Assembly (NCBI RefSeq): GCF_014190875.1
Contig: NZ_JACHVS010000001.1
Location: forward strand, 1,116,001-1,180,000
Direction of reading: 5' to 3'
Length of the DNA stretch: 64,000 nucleotides
Origin: Paeniglutamicibacter cryotolerans
GTDB lineage: Bacteria; Actinomycetota; Actinomycetes; Actinomycetales; Micrococcaceae
In this document: piece by piece, positions 56,622 to 64,000 of the stretch
Numbering within the stretch: position 1 is the stretch's first letter
Layout of the letters: each line of letters starts with the position of its first letter
Program-made: the position numbers and the translations under genes
The notes under the pieces: model-generated
The model's database searches: none
What the model was told of the DNA's origin: nothing
What the model saw: the letters and a program-made list of their open reading frames with translations, nothing else

Positions 56622-57023
56622 ATGGTTACTTTTCTGATTCGAACCGTGATCTTTCTGGTCAACGCCACACTGGGCCTGCTGGTTGCCAGTTGGATTCTGG
56701 ATGGCTTCAAAGTCTCTGTGAGCGGTTTTCTCGTGGCAATCGTCGTTTTCGCCATTGCCCAAAACATCTTGGCACCGTTCATCTTCAAAATGGCCAGGCT
56801 CCATGCCCCAGCGCTGCTTGGCGGCATCGGTTTGGTCTCCACCTTTGTCGCACTGCTTGTTGCAACGTTCTTCTCCGGCGGGATAACGATCAGCGGCATC
56901 AGAAACTGGGTGCTGGGCACCCTGATCGTTTGGCTGGTCGGTGCCCTGAGCGGATGGATCCTGCCGATCTTCCTGCTTAAGAACCGAGGTGCCAGCCGCA
57001 AGGCTGATCCCTTGCTCGGATAG
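56622..57023 (+). CDS. Phage-holin-family (superfamily IV) membrane protein
   Basis: 133 residues from ATG 56622; the longer open frame begins inside tRNA-Leu and is rejected. Four membrane helices with the family pattern FLIRTVIFLVNATLGLLVASWILDGFKV...AIAQNILAPFIFKMA...GGIGLVSTFVALLVATFF...GTLIVWLVGALSGWILPIFLL. Such mycobacterial 4-TMS holin-like proteins are common chromosomal genes and need not be phage-derived. Function is unknown. Confidence 0.85.
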   Translation: MVTFLIRTVIFLVNATLGLLVASWILDGFKVSVSGFLVAIVVFAIAQNILAPFIFKMARLHAPALLGGIGLVSTFVALLVATFFSGGITISGIRNWVLGTLIVWLVGALSGWILPIFLLKNRGASRKADPLLG

Positions 57024-57027
57024 CCGG

Positions 57028-57076
57028 ACATGCACAAGGCGTGGAACCCGTTCCGGGTTCCACGCCTTGTGCATGT
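57028..57076. terminator. Bidirectional terminator
   Basis: Perfect 22-bp stem (57028-57049 with 57055-57076), loop GTTCC, between convergent genes. Confidence 0.93.
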
Positions 57077-57088
57077 CTTGGCTCTTTA

Positions 57089-57877
57089 TTACTCGGCCGA
57101 AGTGGCTTCGACACGCTTGGCTTCGGTGTGCCCCTCTTCGATATGCAGGTCTTCCACTGCCTTCTCGACGAGGGGAGGGGGGAAGAGTAATTGGTAGCTC
57201 AGTCCGGCGATGGCGGCGCCCAGCAACGGGGCGAGGATGAACAGCCAGACCTGGCCCAGAGCATCCGGGCCGGCAAACCAGGCGACGCCGAGTGAACGGG
57301 CCGGGTTCACCGAGGTGTTGGTGATCGGGATCGACACCAGGTGGATCAGGGTCAGTGACAGGCCAATGGCGATCCCGGCGAAGCCCTTCGGAGCGCGCTC
57401 ATCGGTGGAACCGAGAATGACGTACAAGAAGACGGCGGTGAGGATGATTTCGATGAGCAATGCGGAAAGCATGCTGTAACCGTCGGGGGAGCGGTATCCA
57501 TAGCCGTTGCTGGCAAACCCGGAGGCAACCGGATCGAAGCCGTGCTTGCCCGTGGCAATGGCAAACAGGGCCAGGCCGGCCACTGAAGCGCCGAGCACCT
57601 GGGTGATCACGTAGGCCGGGACGGCCTTCCATTCGATGCGACCGGCCAGGGCTGCGCCGAAGGTGACGGCCGGGTTGAAGTGCCCGCCGGAAATGTGGCC
57701 CACCGCATACACCATGACCATGACGGTCAGGCCGAAGGCCAGCGCGACGCCCAGGAATCCGATGCCCATGTTAATGGTGGAGGATGCCAGTACCTTGGCC
57801 GAGAAGATTGCAGCGCCGCAGCCGCCGAAAACAAGGACGCCGGTGCCCAGGAATTCGGCAGCCAAGCGTGAAGGCAT
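57089..57877 (-). CDS. aqpZ: Aquaporin Z-like water channel
   Basis: 262 residues from ATG 57877. MIP-family channel with six helices and the two NPA boxes: [16 protein letters not shown] and [19 protein letters not shown] narrow-pore AqpZ-type filter is suggested by the histidine/arginine around the second box (NPAR). The open frame extends to 57985. TTG 57889 with AGGG upstream is another possible start. Confidence 0.93.
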   Translation of the reverse strand: MPSRLAAEFLGTGVLVFGGCGAAIFSAKVLASSTINMGIGFLGVALAFGLTVMVMVYAVGHISGGHFNPAVTFGAALAGRIEWKAVPAYVITQVLGASVAGLALFAIATGKHGFDPVASGFASNGYGYRSPDGYSMLSALLIEIILTAVFLYVILGSTDERAPKGFAGIAIGLSLTLIHLVSIPITNTSVNPARSLGVAWFAGPDALGQVWLFILAPLLGAAIAGLSYQLLFPPPLVEKAVEDLHIEEGHTEAKRVEATSAE

Positions 57878-58126
57878 GGTATGAGACAAGGTGCACCCTA
57901 GCCGATCGGATTGTTTATTAGGCAAAACGTTCTTCACCACTACGTTAGCGCCGAGATGTGGCCCCGCCCATATGTGGCACGACACTAATTCGCCCCAAAC
58001 AATCCCGGAATCGTGATTCCCGTCGCTAGGTGATCCAGATCAACCCGAAATCGGGCCTGCTGTGCCTAGACTGGTGCAAAGAAGCTAGAACCCCACGAAT
58101 TCACTGCGCGAGGAGCTGCCCCTAAC

Positions 58127-58825
58127 ATGGCTGATAAGACACCGCACCAGAACATGGCGTTCGAATCGGTCGAGGGCACGGCCCACGGATACCTCGCACT
58201 GCCGGCCTCCGGCAGCGGGCCTGGAGTCATCGTGATCCAGGAATGGTGGGGTCTGACCGACCACATCCGCGATGTTGCCGACCGCCTTGCTGCGGAGGGC
58301 TTCGTTGCGCTGGCGCCGGACCTCTTCGGGGGCTCCATCGCCCACGATGGTGCCGAGGCCGCTGAAATGATGTCGAAGCTGCCCGCCGAGGAAGGGGCCC
58401 GGCTGTTGGCCGGAGCCGTCGACCACCTGCTGGGAATGGACGAGGTGACCGGAACCGGGGTGGGGGCCATCGGCTTCTGCATGGGTGGCGGTTTCGTCTT
58501 GGCCCTGGCGGCGCAGCAGGGATCGAAGATCAGCGCCGCAGTCCCGTTCTATGGTGTCGGCGCCGCCGTACCGAGCAACTATGCCGGCGTCCGCGCCGCA
58601 GTCCAGGGGCACTACGGCAACGAGGACGACTTCTACCCGGTGGCCAAGGCACACGAGCAGGAGGCCCAGATCCGGGCCGAATCCGGCGCCGAAGTCACCT
58701 TCTACTACTACGATGCACCACACGCGTTCCACAATGACGAGAACCCCGCGGGCAACTACCGCGAAGAATGTGCTCGCCAGGCCTGGGCCCGATCCGTAGC
58801 TTTCCTAAAAGAAAAGACTCGCTAG
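58127..58825 (+). CDS. Dienelactone hydrolase family protein
   Basis: 232 residues. Alpha/beta hydrolase of the DLH type. The triad is probably Cys in IGFCMGGGFVLAL, Asp in GNEDDFYPVAKA and His in APHAFHNDENP, with the assisting Glu in VIQEWWGLTDHIRD. Family members hydrolyse dienelactone in aromatic degradation or act as general carboxymethylene esterases. With no degradation genes nearby the substrate is unknown. It lies 46 bases before the universal stress gene. Confidence 0.93.
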   Translation: MADKTPHQNMAFESVEGTAHGYLALPASGSGPGVIVIQEWWGLTDHIRDVADRLAAEGFVALAPDLFGGSIAHDGAEAAEMMSKLPAEEGARLLAGAVDHLLGMDEVTGTGVGAIGFCMGGGFVLALAAQQGSKISAAVPFYGVGAAVPSNYAGVRAAVQGHYGNEDDFYPVAKAHEQEAQIRAESGAEVTFYYYDAPHAFHNDENPAGNYREECARQAWARSVAFLKEKTR

Positions 58826-58871
58826 ACCATCGCCCCGTGACAGCGGGGACTACCTGAGGAGAACGAACACC

Positions 58872-59303
58872 ATGGCAGAAAAAGTAATCGTCGGCGTCGA
58901 CGGCAGCGTTACGGCCCAGCAAGCGGCCCTGCGTGCGGCGGAGATCGCCGTCAGCATGGGCGCAGAGCTTGCCGTCGTCACCGCCCACGCATCGGACAAC
59001 ACCGAGGTTGTCCGCATCGGCTCCGACACCTGGATCCTGGATGACGCCGAGCAGGCCCTGAAGCTGGCCGAACAGTGTGCTGCGGCACTGCGCGCAGCCC
59101 TCCCCGAGGCAGTGGTCAGCGCCGTTGCAGCAAAGGGCAAGCCGCAGGAAGTGCTGGTCAACGAGGCAGCCCGCCTCAACGCCGGCTTGATCGTCGTCGG
59201 CAACGTCGGCATGCAGGGCCTGGGTCGCGTGCTCGGCTCGGTTGCCTCCAGCGTCGCCCACAATGCGCCGTGCGACGTCTACATCGTCAAGACCGCCAAG
59301 TAG
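58872..59303 (+). CDS. Universal stress protein
   Basis: 143 residues, single UspA domain. The opening KVIVGVDGSVTAQQAALRAAEIA and the ATP-binding motif GLIVVGNVGMQGLGRVLGSVASSVAHNAPCDVYIVKT (G-2x-G-9x-GS) show an ATP-binding type. GAGGAGAACGAACACC precedes the ATG. It is probably co-transcribed with the dienelactone hydrolase. Confidence 0.95.
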   Translation: MAEKVIVGVDGSVTAQQAALRAAEIAVSMGAELAVVTAHASDNTEVVRIGSDTWILDDAEQALKLAEQCAAALRAALPEAVVSAVAAKGKPQEVLVNEAARLNAGLIVVGNVGMQGLGRVLGSVASSVAHNAPCDVYIVKTAK

Positions 59304-59322
59304 TCACCGGGTAGATCCTGCG

Positions 59323-59366
59323 AGCAGTGGCCGCCATTCCCCCCGGGGGGAATGGCGGCCACTGCT
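59323..59366. terminator. 44-bp perfect palindrome, bidirectional terminator
   Basis: 59323-59344 pairs with 59345-59366 without a loop (centre CCCCCC/GGGGGG), followed by GTTTG. It lies between convergent genes. Confidence 0.88.
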
Positions 59367-59377
59367 GTTTGCGGGTG

Positions 59378-59752
59378 CTACTTCGTTTCTGCTGCCTCGC
59401 GGACACGCTTTTCCTCGGCGCGCACTGCGGCCAAGGAAGCGCGTTCGGTCTGCAGCCACTGCGGACGGTCGGCCAACAGGGCCTCGATCTGCTCGGTGGT
59501 CAGCGCATCTTCGACGCCAGCCCGGGCCAGGCCCGCGATGGAAACGTTCAGCTTGTGTGCGACGACCGGACGCGGATGCGGTCCGTTGACGCGCAGTTCC
59601 TGCAACCAGGCCGGCGGTTCGGCTAACAGCGTGTTGAGCTCCTCGCGCGTCACCTGGCCCTCCTGGAACTCGGCAGGTGCGGCGGGCAGGTAGATGCCCA
59701 GCTTCTTTGCGGCGGTGGCCGGCTTCATGGTCTGCGGGGTCTTCTGGCTCAT
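59378..59752 (-). CDS. DUF5997 family protein
   Basis: 124 residues from ATG 59752 (GTG 59758 is possible). Small soluble protein (KTPQTMKPATAAKKLGIYLPAAPAEFQEGQVTREELNTLLAEPPAWLQELRVNGPHPRPVVAHKLNVSIAGLARAGVEDALTTEQI...) recognised as DUF5997, a family usually found divergent from a LysR-like protein. The sequence pattern suggests a helical nucleic-acid or protein-binding fold, but function is unknown. The start lies one base outside a perfect 28-bp palindrome. Confidence 0.88.
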   Translation of the reverse strand: MSQKTPQTMKPATAAKKLGIYLPAAPAEFQEGQVTREELNTLLAEPPAWLQELRVNGPHPRPVVAHKLNVSIAGLARAGVEDALTTEQIEALLADRPQWLQTERASLAAVRAEEKRVREAAETK

Positions 59753-59753
59753 A

Positions 59754-59781
59754 CCCACCAGCGTACCGGTACGCTGGTGGG
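59754..59781. promoter_or_regulatory. 28-bp perfect palindrome bridging two divergent starts
   Basis: 59754-59767 is the exact reverse complement of 59768-59781 (half-site GGTACGCTGGTGGG). It fills the whole gap between the two genes. TACGCT at 59770-59775, and its mirror on the minus strand, fit a -10 element with transcription starting at or next to each start codon, so both messages could be leaderless. Confidence 0.85.
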
Positions 59782-60546
59782 GTGGCAGGACTAAGCATCG
59801 CCTATGTTCCCGGGGTCACCCCGGGCAAATGGCTGAAACGTTGGCAGGAAAGATATCCGAACGCGCCCCTGAAGGCGAGCCGTTACGACGCGCCCGACCC
59901 CCTGGCGCTGCTGCGTTCGGGAGAAGCGGACCTGGTCTTCGTGAGGTTCCCCACGGGAGAAGCCCCGGTCGATGCGCTCACACACGTGATCCGGCTCTAC
60001 GAGGAGCTTCCGGTGGTCTGTGCCGCCAAGGAGCACGACATCGAACTGTATGAGGATGAGGTCCCGGTCGAGGACCTCACGGGTGCCGCTTTCCTTGACC
60101 TGGCCGACTATCCCGAGGACATCGGTGGAGTCGCCATGGCGATGGAGGTCGTGTCCTCCGGCGCCGGCCTGTTGATCGTTCCACAGTCGGTGGCACGCCT
60201 GCATCACCGCAAGGACGTGGTTTACCGCGTGCTGACCGGAGTTCCGGAGACCAGCATCGGCGTGGCCTGGAAGCGCCCGCAGGGTGATGATCCAGATGAC
60301 CTGGTGATCGAGGAATTCGTCGGCATCGTGCGTGGACGCGGTGAGAACTCCTCCCGGCAGCCCTCGGTGCAGGAGCGCCAGCAGGAAGAGGCGATCAAGG
60401 CCCGCAAGAAGCGCCAGGGCGGCGATGCCAAGGCTTCCACCGGCGGCGCCAAGGGCGGCAAGGGTGGCGGTTTCGGTTCCAAATCCGGTTCCAAGGGCGG
60501 CCCCAAGCGGGGGCCCAAGCCCGGTGGGCGCACCAAGAAACGCTGA
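59782..60546 (+). CDS. LysR substrate-binding-domain protein without DNA-binding domain
   Basis: 254 residues from GTG 59782. Residues 1-195 match the LysR effector-binding domain (LSIAYVPGVTPGKWLKRWQERYPNAPL...GEADLVFVRFP...ELPVVCAAKEHDIEL...VVSSGAGLLIVPQSVARLHHRKDVVYRVL). There is no N-terminal helix-turn-helix. The C-terminal 60 residues are instead a Lys/Gly/Ser/Arg-rich tail (KGGKGGGFGSKSGSKGGPKRGPK) that could bind nucleic acid. It is divergent from DUF5997 across the palindrome, suggesting joint regulation. The ligand is unknown. Confidence 0.85.
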   Translation: MAGLSIAYVPGVTPGKWLKRWQERYPNAPLKASRYDAPDPLALLRSGEADLVFVRFPTGEAPVDALTHVIRLYEELPVVCAAKEHDIELYEDEVPVEDLTGAAFLDLADYPEDIGGVAMAMEVVSSGAGLLIVPQSVARLHHRKDVVYRVLTGVPETSIGVAWKRPQGDDPDDLVIEEFVGIVRGRGENSSRQPSVQERQQEEAIKARKKRQGGDAKASTGGAKGGKGGGFGSKSGSKGGPKRGPKPGGRTKKR

Positions 60547-60626
60547 CCTGTTGGCCCGCCGCAGTCCCTGATGATGGCGACCCTGTGGGACGCTGGTGGT
60601 GAGACCACAATCACCAAGGGAGTGCA

Positions 60627-61436
60627 ATGGATTTCGGAGACTACGAGAGCCTGCTCATCGAGCAGCGCGGCAACGCCCTGATCCTCACCGTCAACCGGCC
60701 CCGGGCCATGAACGCGCTGGCGGCCCAGGTGGTGGAGGACCTGCACCGGCTCACGGGGGTCCTCGCGACTCTGGGCGAGGGCGGGAACTGGCCGGTGCGC
60801 GGGATAGTGCTGACCGGCGCCGGGGACAAGTCCTTCGTCGCCGGTGCCGACATCGTCGAAATGAATTCCATGGGCGCCGATGCCGCAGCCGCCTACGCCC
60901 GGCGCATGCACGACGTGACGCTGCGTCTGGAGTCCCTTCCGGTCCCGGTGATCGCGGCGGTGAACGGTTTTGCCCTGGGTGGAGGCTGCGAGCTGGCCAT
61001 GGCCTGCGACTTCCTCTATGCGGGAGCCGGGGCCAGCTTCGCCCAGCCCGAGGTGAACCTGGGCCTGGTGCCCGGCTTCGGCGGTTCGGTCAGGCTGCAG
61101 CAGCGCGTGGGGATTGGCGCAGCCCGCGAGCTGATCTACACCGGCCGCCGGATCAAGGCGGTGGAGGCCGAGCGCCTGGGCCTGGTCAATCGGGTCTTCG
61201 AGGACAACGAGTCGCTGCTCGCCGGTGCCTTGGCCACCATCGAGGAGATTGCGTCCAAGTCACCCACGGCCGTGGCAAATGCCAAGACGGCGATTAACGA
61301 GATCGCCGGACTGAACGTGGTGGATGGGCTGGGAGTCGAGCTGGAGAGCTTCAGGAAGGCCTTCGGCACGCAGGACAGCGTGGTGGGACGGTCCGCCTTC
61401 GTGGCAAAGACCGCACCAGACTTCCCCGGACGCTGA
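60627..61436 (+). CDS. Enoyl-CoA hydratase/isomerase
   Basis: 269 residues. Crotonase fold. The oxyanion-hole segments are SFVAGADIVEMNSM and NGFALGGGCELAMACDF. The catalytic Glu of the first half (GGGCELAMACD) and the second Glu (FAQPEVNLGLVPGFGGSVRLQQRVG) are both present, so it is probably an active hydratase in fatty-acid or amino-acid breakdown. The AGGGAGTGCA site precedes the ATG. Its stop overlaps the next start (TGATG). Confidence 0.93.
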   Translation: MDFGDYESLLIEQRGNALILTVNRPRAMNALAAQVVEDLHRLTGVLATLGEGGNWPVRGIVLTGAGDKSFVAGADIVEMNSMGADAAAAYARRMHDVTLRLESLPVPVIAAVNGFALGGGCELAMACDFLYAGAGASFAQPEVNLGLVPGFGGSVRLQQRVGIGAARELIYTGRRIKAVEAERLGLVNRVFEDNESLLAGALATIEEIASKSPTAVANAKTAINEIAGLNVVDGLGVELESFRKAFGTQDSVVGRSAFVAKTAPDFPGR

Positions 61437-62314
61437 TGAGCGACGCGCCGGCCTCCCTCCACGCCTACGGTTCGCACCCGAGCCAGTACGCCGAGCTGTA
61501 CCTGCCCGAACGGCGTAGCCGGCCCGGCGTAGCCGTGATCATCCACGGCGGCTTCTGGCGGCAGGCCTACGGCGCCGAATACGGACGCCCGCTGGCAGCC
61601 GACCTGGCCCGGCGCGGCTGGGTCGCCTGGAACCTGGAATACCGGCGCACCGCCGGCGGCGCCGGCGGGTGGCCCGAAACCTTCACCGACGTGGCTGCAG
61701 GCATCGACCTGCTGCACCCGGTGCTTCGCGAAGCGGGGCTGGATTCGGGCCCGGTGGTCGCCATCGGACACTCTGCCGGGGCACACCTTGGACTGTGGGC
61801 GGCCGGACGGCACCTGCTGCCCTCCGGGGTGCCCGGGGCGCTTCGACGGCCCTGCCTGGACGGGGTGGTGGCCCAGTCCGGCGCCCTCGACCTGGCGCTG
61901 GCCGATGAACTGAACCTGAGCAACGGCGCCGTCCGTGAACTGCTGGGCCTTGATCCGGGGCGCGATGACGGACGCTGGAAGTGGGCCGATCCCATGCAAC
62001 GGCTTCCGCTCGGGGTTCCCGTGGTGGCCATCCACGGGGACAACGACGGCGACGTGCCGCTGAGCGTGTCGGAATCCTACGCGCGGGCCGCGGCGGCCGC
62101 GGGAGATCGGATCGAACTGCTGCGGATCTCCGGTGACCACTATGGCGTGATCACCGTGGGAAACGCCGCTTGGGAGCTTTGCGTTCGGGCGCTGGCCGGG
62201 CTGGCGGCAGCCGGTGGTGTCGCAACGGACACTCCGGGCACCGGCGGAGGCGCGGCTGCGGACGGTATATTGGAGCATTGCCCTAAAAACAGAGGTGAGG
62301 ACGGCTCGTGCTGA
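61436..62314 (+). CDS. Alpha/beta hydrolase (esterase/lipase type)
   Basis: 292 residues. The HGGFWRQAYGAEYGRPLAADLARRGWVAWNLEYRR segment gives the HGG oxyanion motif of the BD-FAE/hormone-sensitive lipase group. The nucleophile is Ser in AIGHSAGAHLGLWAAG, and the acid and histidine are likely in IHGDNDGDVPLS and ISGDHYGVI. The substrate is unknown; kynurenine formamidase-like enzymes share this pattern. It starts on the stop codon of the enoyl-CoA hydratase and overlaps the next gene by 7 bases, so the three are co-translated. Confidence 0.9.
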   Translation: MSDAPASLHAYGSHPSQYAELYLPERRSRPGVAVIIHGGFWRQAYGAEYGRPLAADLARRGWVAWNLEYRRTAGGAGGWPETFTDVAAGIDLLHPVLREAGLDSGPVVAIGHSAGAHLGLWAAGRHLLPSGVPGALRRPCLDGVVAQSGALDLALADELNLSNGAVRELLGLDPGRDDGRWKWADPMQRLPLGVPVVAIHGDNDGDVPLSVSESYARAAAAAGDRIELLRISGDHYGVITVGNAAWELCVRALAGLAAAGGVATDTPGTGGGAAADGILEHCPKNRGEDGSC

Positions 62315-63243
62315 CAGTCATTGGTGAATCCCTGGTCGATGTCTTGTCCGGCGGCATGAGTGCGCCCGCCGCCTATGTGGGTGGAAGTCCCCTGAACGTC
62401 GCCGTGGGACTGGCCCGGTTGGACCACCCGGTGACCTTCGTGGGCCGCTACGGGAAGGACGAATACGGCGCGATGATCCACGAGCACCTGCGCGCGAACT
62501 CGGTGCTCGAGGTCCTGGCCCCTGATGACCATCCGACCAGCACCGCTCGCGGCGTGCTGGATCCGGCAGGAGCGGCAACCTACGAATTCGACCTCGTCTG
62601 GGACCTGAGCGGCTTCCCGGAAGCCGGCTCGGCCGTGCTGGATGAGGCGCGACTGGTGCATACCGGGTCGATCGCCACCATGGTCGAGCCGGGAGCCGGT
62701 ACCGTACTGGAGGCCGTCATGCGGTCCCGTCCGCACGCCACCATCTCGTTCGACCCCAACATCCGTCCCAGCTTCGTTTCCGACCATGCCGAGGCGGTGG
62801 CCAAGGTGGAACAGTTCGTGCAGCTCAGCGACGTGGTGCGCGCGAGCGACAGCGACTTGGAATGGCTGTACCCGAGCCGTTCGGTGGAGGATACGGCAGC
62901 GGCCTGGCTGCGGATGGGCCCGGCCATGGTCGTGGCCACCTACGGCAGCCGCGGCCCGTGGGGGATCACCGCCGCGGGCCCGACGCAGGTGGCCGCCCCC
63001 ATCGTCGATGTCGTCGATACCGTCGGTGCCGGCGACTCGTTCATGGCGGCCCTGCTCTCGGCCCTGGCCGACCGCGACCTGCTCGGTGCCGAGCACCGCG
63101 ACAAGCTGCGTGGATTGACCCTGGACCAGTTCACCGAGGTGCTCGACTATGCTGCGCGCGCAGCCGCCGTGACGGTCTCCCGCGCCGGCGCCAATCCCCC
63201 GGGGCGCCGCGAGATCTCCCAGCAGCACTCCGCCGCATCCTAG
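62308..63243 (+). CDS. PfkB-family carbohydrate kinase
   Basis: 311 residues. Ribokinase fold. The substrate-binding glycines are in AAYVGGSPLNVAVGLARL, and the PfkB signature with the catalytic base Asp is VVDTVGAGDSFMAALLSAL. The anion hole GAGD is intact. The likely substrate is fructose or another ketohexose or ribose; specificity cannot be read. It starts with GTG 62308, preceded by GAGGTGAGG. It is followed without gap by a HAD phosphatase gene, suggesting a small sugar-metabolism operon. Confidence 0.93.
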   Translation: MLTVIGESLVDVLSGGMSAPAAYVGGSPLNVAVGLARLDHPVTFVGRYGKDEYGAMIHEHLRANSVLEVLAPDDHPTSTARGVLDPAGAATYEFDLVWDLSGFPEAGSAVLDEARLVHTGSIATMVEPGAGTVLEAVMRSRPHATISFDPNIRPSFVSDHAEAVAKVEQFVQLSDVVRASDSDLEWLYPSRSVEDTAAAWLRMGPAMVVATYGSRGPWGITAAGPTQVAAPIVDVVDTVGAGDSFMAALLSALADRDLLGAEHRDKLRGLTLDQFTEVLDYAARAAAVTVSRAGANPPGRREISQQHSAAS

Positions 63244-64000
63244 ATGGCTCCCATGCGGATGATTGCCAGCGATCTCGACGGAACGATCATCAGGCCAGAC
63301 GGCACCATTTCCCCGCGGACCGTTGCGGCCTTCGAGGCGGCCCGCGCCTCGGGGATCCACATCGTGTTCGTCACCGGCCGTCCGTTCCGCTGGCTGGCAC
63401 CGGTCAGCGCGGCCTTCGGGCATCTGGGCACGGTGATCTGCTCCAACGGCGCCGTGGTGTATGACCTGGAGGCCGAGCGCCTGATCGAGGCGAAGACACT
63501 GCCCGCCGCCTCGCTGAGGGAGGTCAGGGACATCGTCTTGGAGTTCGAACCCGGGGCCCGGTTCGCCGCCGAAACCACGCGCGGAGTCCATCTGGAGCGT
63601 GGTTTCCTGGATCCGGCAGAGCGGAGCATAGTGAAGGAGCCGGAGCAGGGGATGCCCGACGTGGGCGTGCTGGCGTCCGAGGGAGTGGTGAAGTTCCTGG
63701 CCAAGTCCTGGCGGACCACCCCCGACGCGTTCATGGAGGAAGTGGCACCGCATATCTCGCACCTGGTCTCGGTGACACATTCTGCACCGAGCATAGCGCT
63801 GCTGGAGATGGCCCGCCGGGACGTGAACAAGTCGGTGGCGCTGGCCGGATACGCCGCCGAATTGGGCATTGGCGCGGCCGAGATCATGGCGTTCGGCGAC
63901 ATGCCCAATGACGTGGAAATGCTGGGCTGGGTGGGCCATGGATATGCGATGGCCTCCGGGCACCGGCTCGCGAAGGAAGCGGCACGGCACCTGGCCGGGC
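63244..64000 (+). CDS. HAD-superfamily (Cof-type) sugar phosphatase, 3' end outside window
   Basis: About 252 residues visible. Starts at ATG 63244 or 63253 directly after the PfkB gene stop. Motif I is MIASDLDGTIIRPDG with the nucleophilic Asp, motif II is VFVTGRPF, and the C-terminal motif IV is EIMAFGDMPNDVEML. A C2B-type cap between motifs II and III fits the Cof family, which dephosphorylates sugar phosphates or related cofactors. The frame is open to the window edge, so the end is missing. Confidence 0.92.
   Translation, partial: MAPMRMIASDLDGTIIRPDGTISPRTVAAFEAARASGIHIVFVTGRPFRWLAPVSAAFGHLGTVICSNGAVVYDLEAERLIEAKTLPAASLREVRDIVLEFEPGARFAAETTRGVHLERGFLDPAERSIVKEPEQGMPDVGVLASEGVVKFLAKSWRTTPDAFMEEVAPHISHLVSVTHSAPSIALLEMARRDVNKSVALAGYAAELGIGAAEIMAFGDMPNDVEMLGWVGHGYAMASGHRLAKEAARHLAG

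Noticed and set aside
62140..63990. 616-codon minus-strand frame
   Set aside because: Antisense to three well-supported genes (hydrolase, PfkB kinase, HAD phosphatase); a GC-codon artefact.

Overview
The window is a chromosomal segment from a high-GC actinobacterium, most likely Micrococcaceae (Arthrobacter, Paeniglutamicibacter, Glutamicibacter or a close relative). The evidence is the gene order around the replication origin, the actinobacterial DnaA boxes (TTATCCACA/TTGTCCACA), the parS sequence TGTTTCACGTGAAACA, frequent GTG starts, and lineage-typical small proteins (a DLW-39-like peptide, CrgA, a DUF3566 protein). The genus call is inference, because no search could be run.

Layout. 1-4556: 3' end of murJ, a separate membrane-bound pseudokinase-like protein, and trxB-trxA closed by a strong terminator. 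4557-15779: an 11-kb insertion-sequence graveyard with no ordinary gene. It holds a decayed IS630 transposase, a decayed IS110 transposase, an intact IS256-family element with 8-bp target duplication, a frameshifted ISL3 copy, an ISL3 fragment, an intact ISL3 element with 8-bp target duplication, and three parS sites. 15780-21745 (minus): the classic rpmH-rnpA-yidD-yidC-jag-rsmG-parA-parB block, with two more parS sites inside the parA and parB coding sequences. 21746-32886 (plus): dnaA, oriC, dnaN, a vestige of gnd, recF, DUF721, gyrB, gyrA and DUF3566. 32887-37136: tRNA-Ile, the DLW-39-like gene, tRNA-Ala, an EamA transporter, a repeat-rich membrane protein, ppiA and a rhomboid protease.

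37137-37615 is a gene-free stretch holding a second, duplicated cluster of DnaA boxes about 13 kb from oriC. It is the most unusual regulatory DNA in the window. 37616-44737 is an accessory block: a GNAT acetyltransferase gene split by an ISAs1 element, an IS1182 element placed exactly in a shared CTAG stop-codon overlap, lysE with its LysG/ArgP-type regulator, a DUF4442 pseudogene, a DUF3817 membrane protein, and a guanidine exporter gene under a guanidine-III riboswitch.

44734-56142 is the conserved growth and division block: crgA, a class E sortase, a small membrane protein, trpG/pabA, and on the minus strand fhaA-fhaB-pstP-rodA-pbpA-pknA-pknB, mostly overlapping by 4 bp and so probably one operon. 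These genes should act together with murJ and the pseudokinase at the left edge in Ser/Thr-kinase control of peptidoglycan synthesis. 56442-64000 holds tRNA-Leu, a 4-TM holin-like protein, aquaporin, dienelactone hydrolase, a universal stress protein, a divergent DUF5997/LysR-like pair bridged by a perfect 28-bp palindrome, and an enoyl-CoA hydratase / alpha-beta hydrolase / PfkB sugar kinase / HAD phosphatase run cut by the right edge.

Overall this is one of the most conserved parts of an actinobacterial chromosome (origin, segregation, cell-wall control) interrupted at two places by mobile elements. Five parS sites, oriC and the remote DnaA-box cluster together suggest an elaborate replication and segregation control region.
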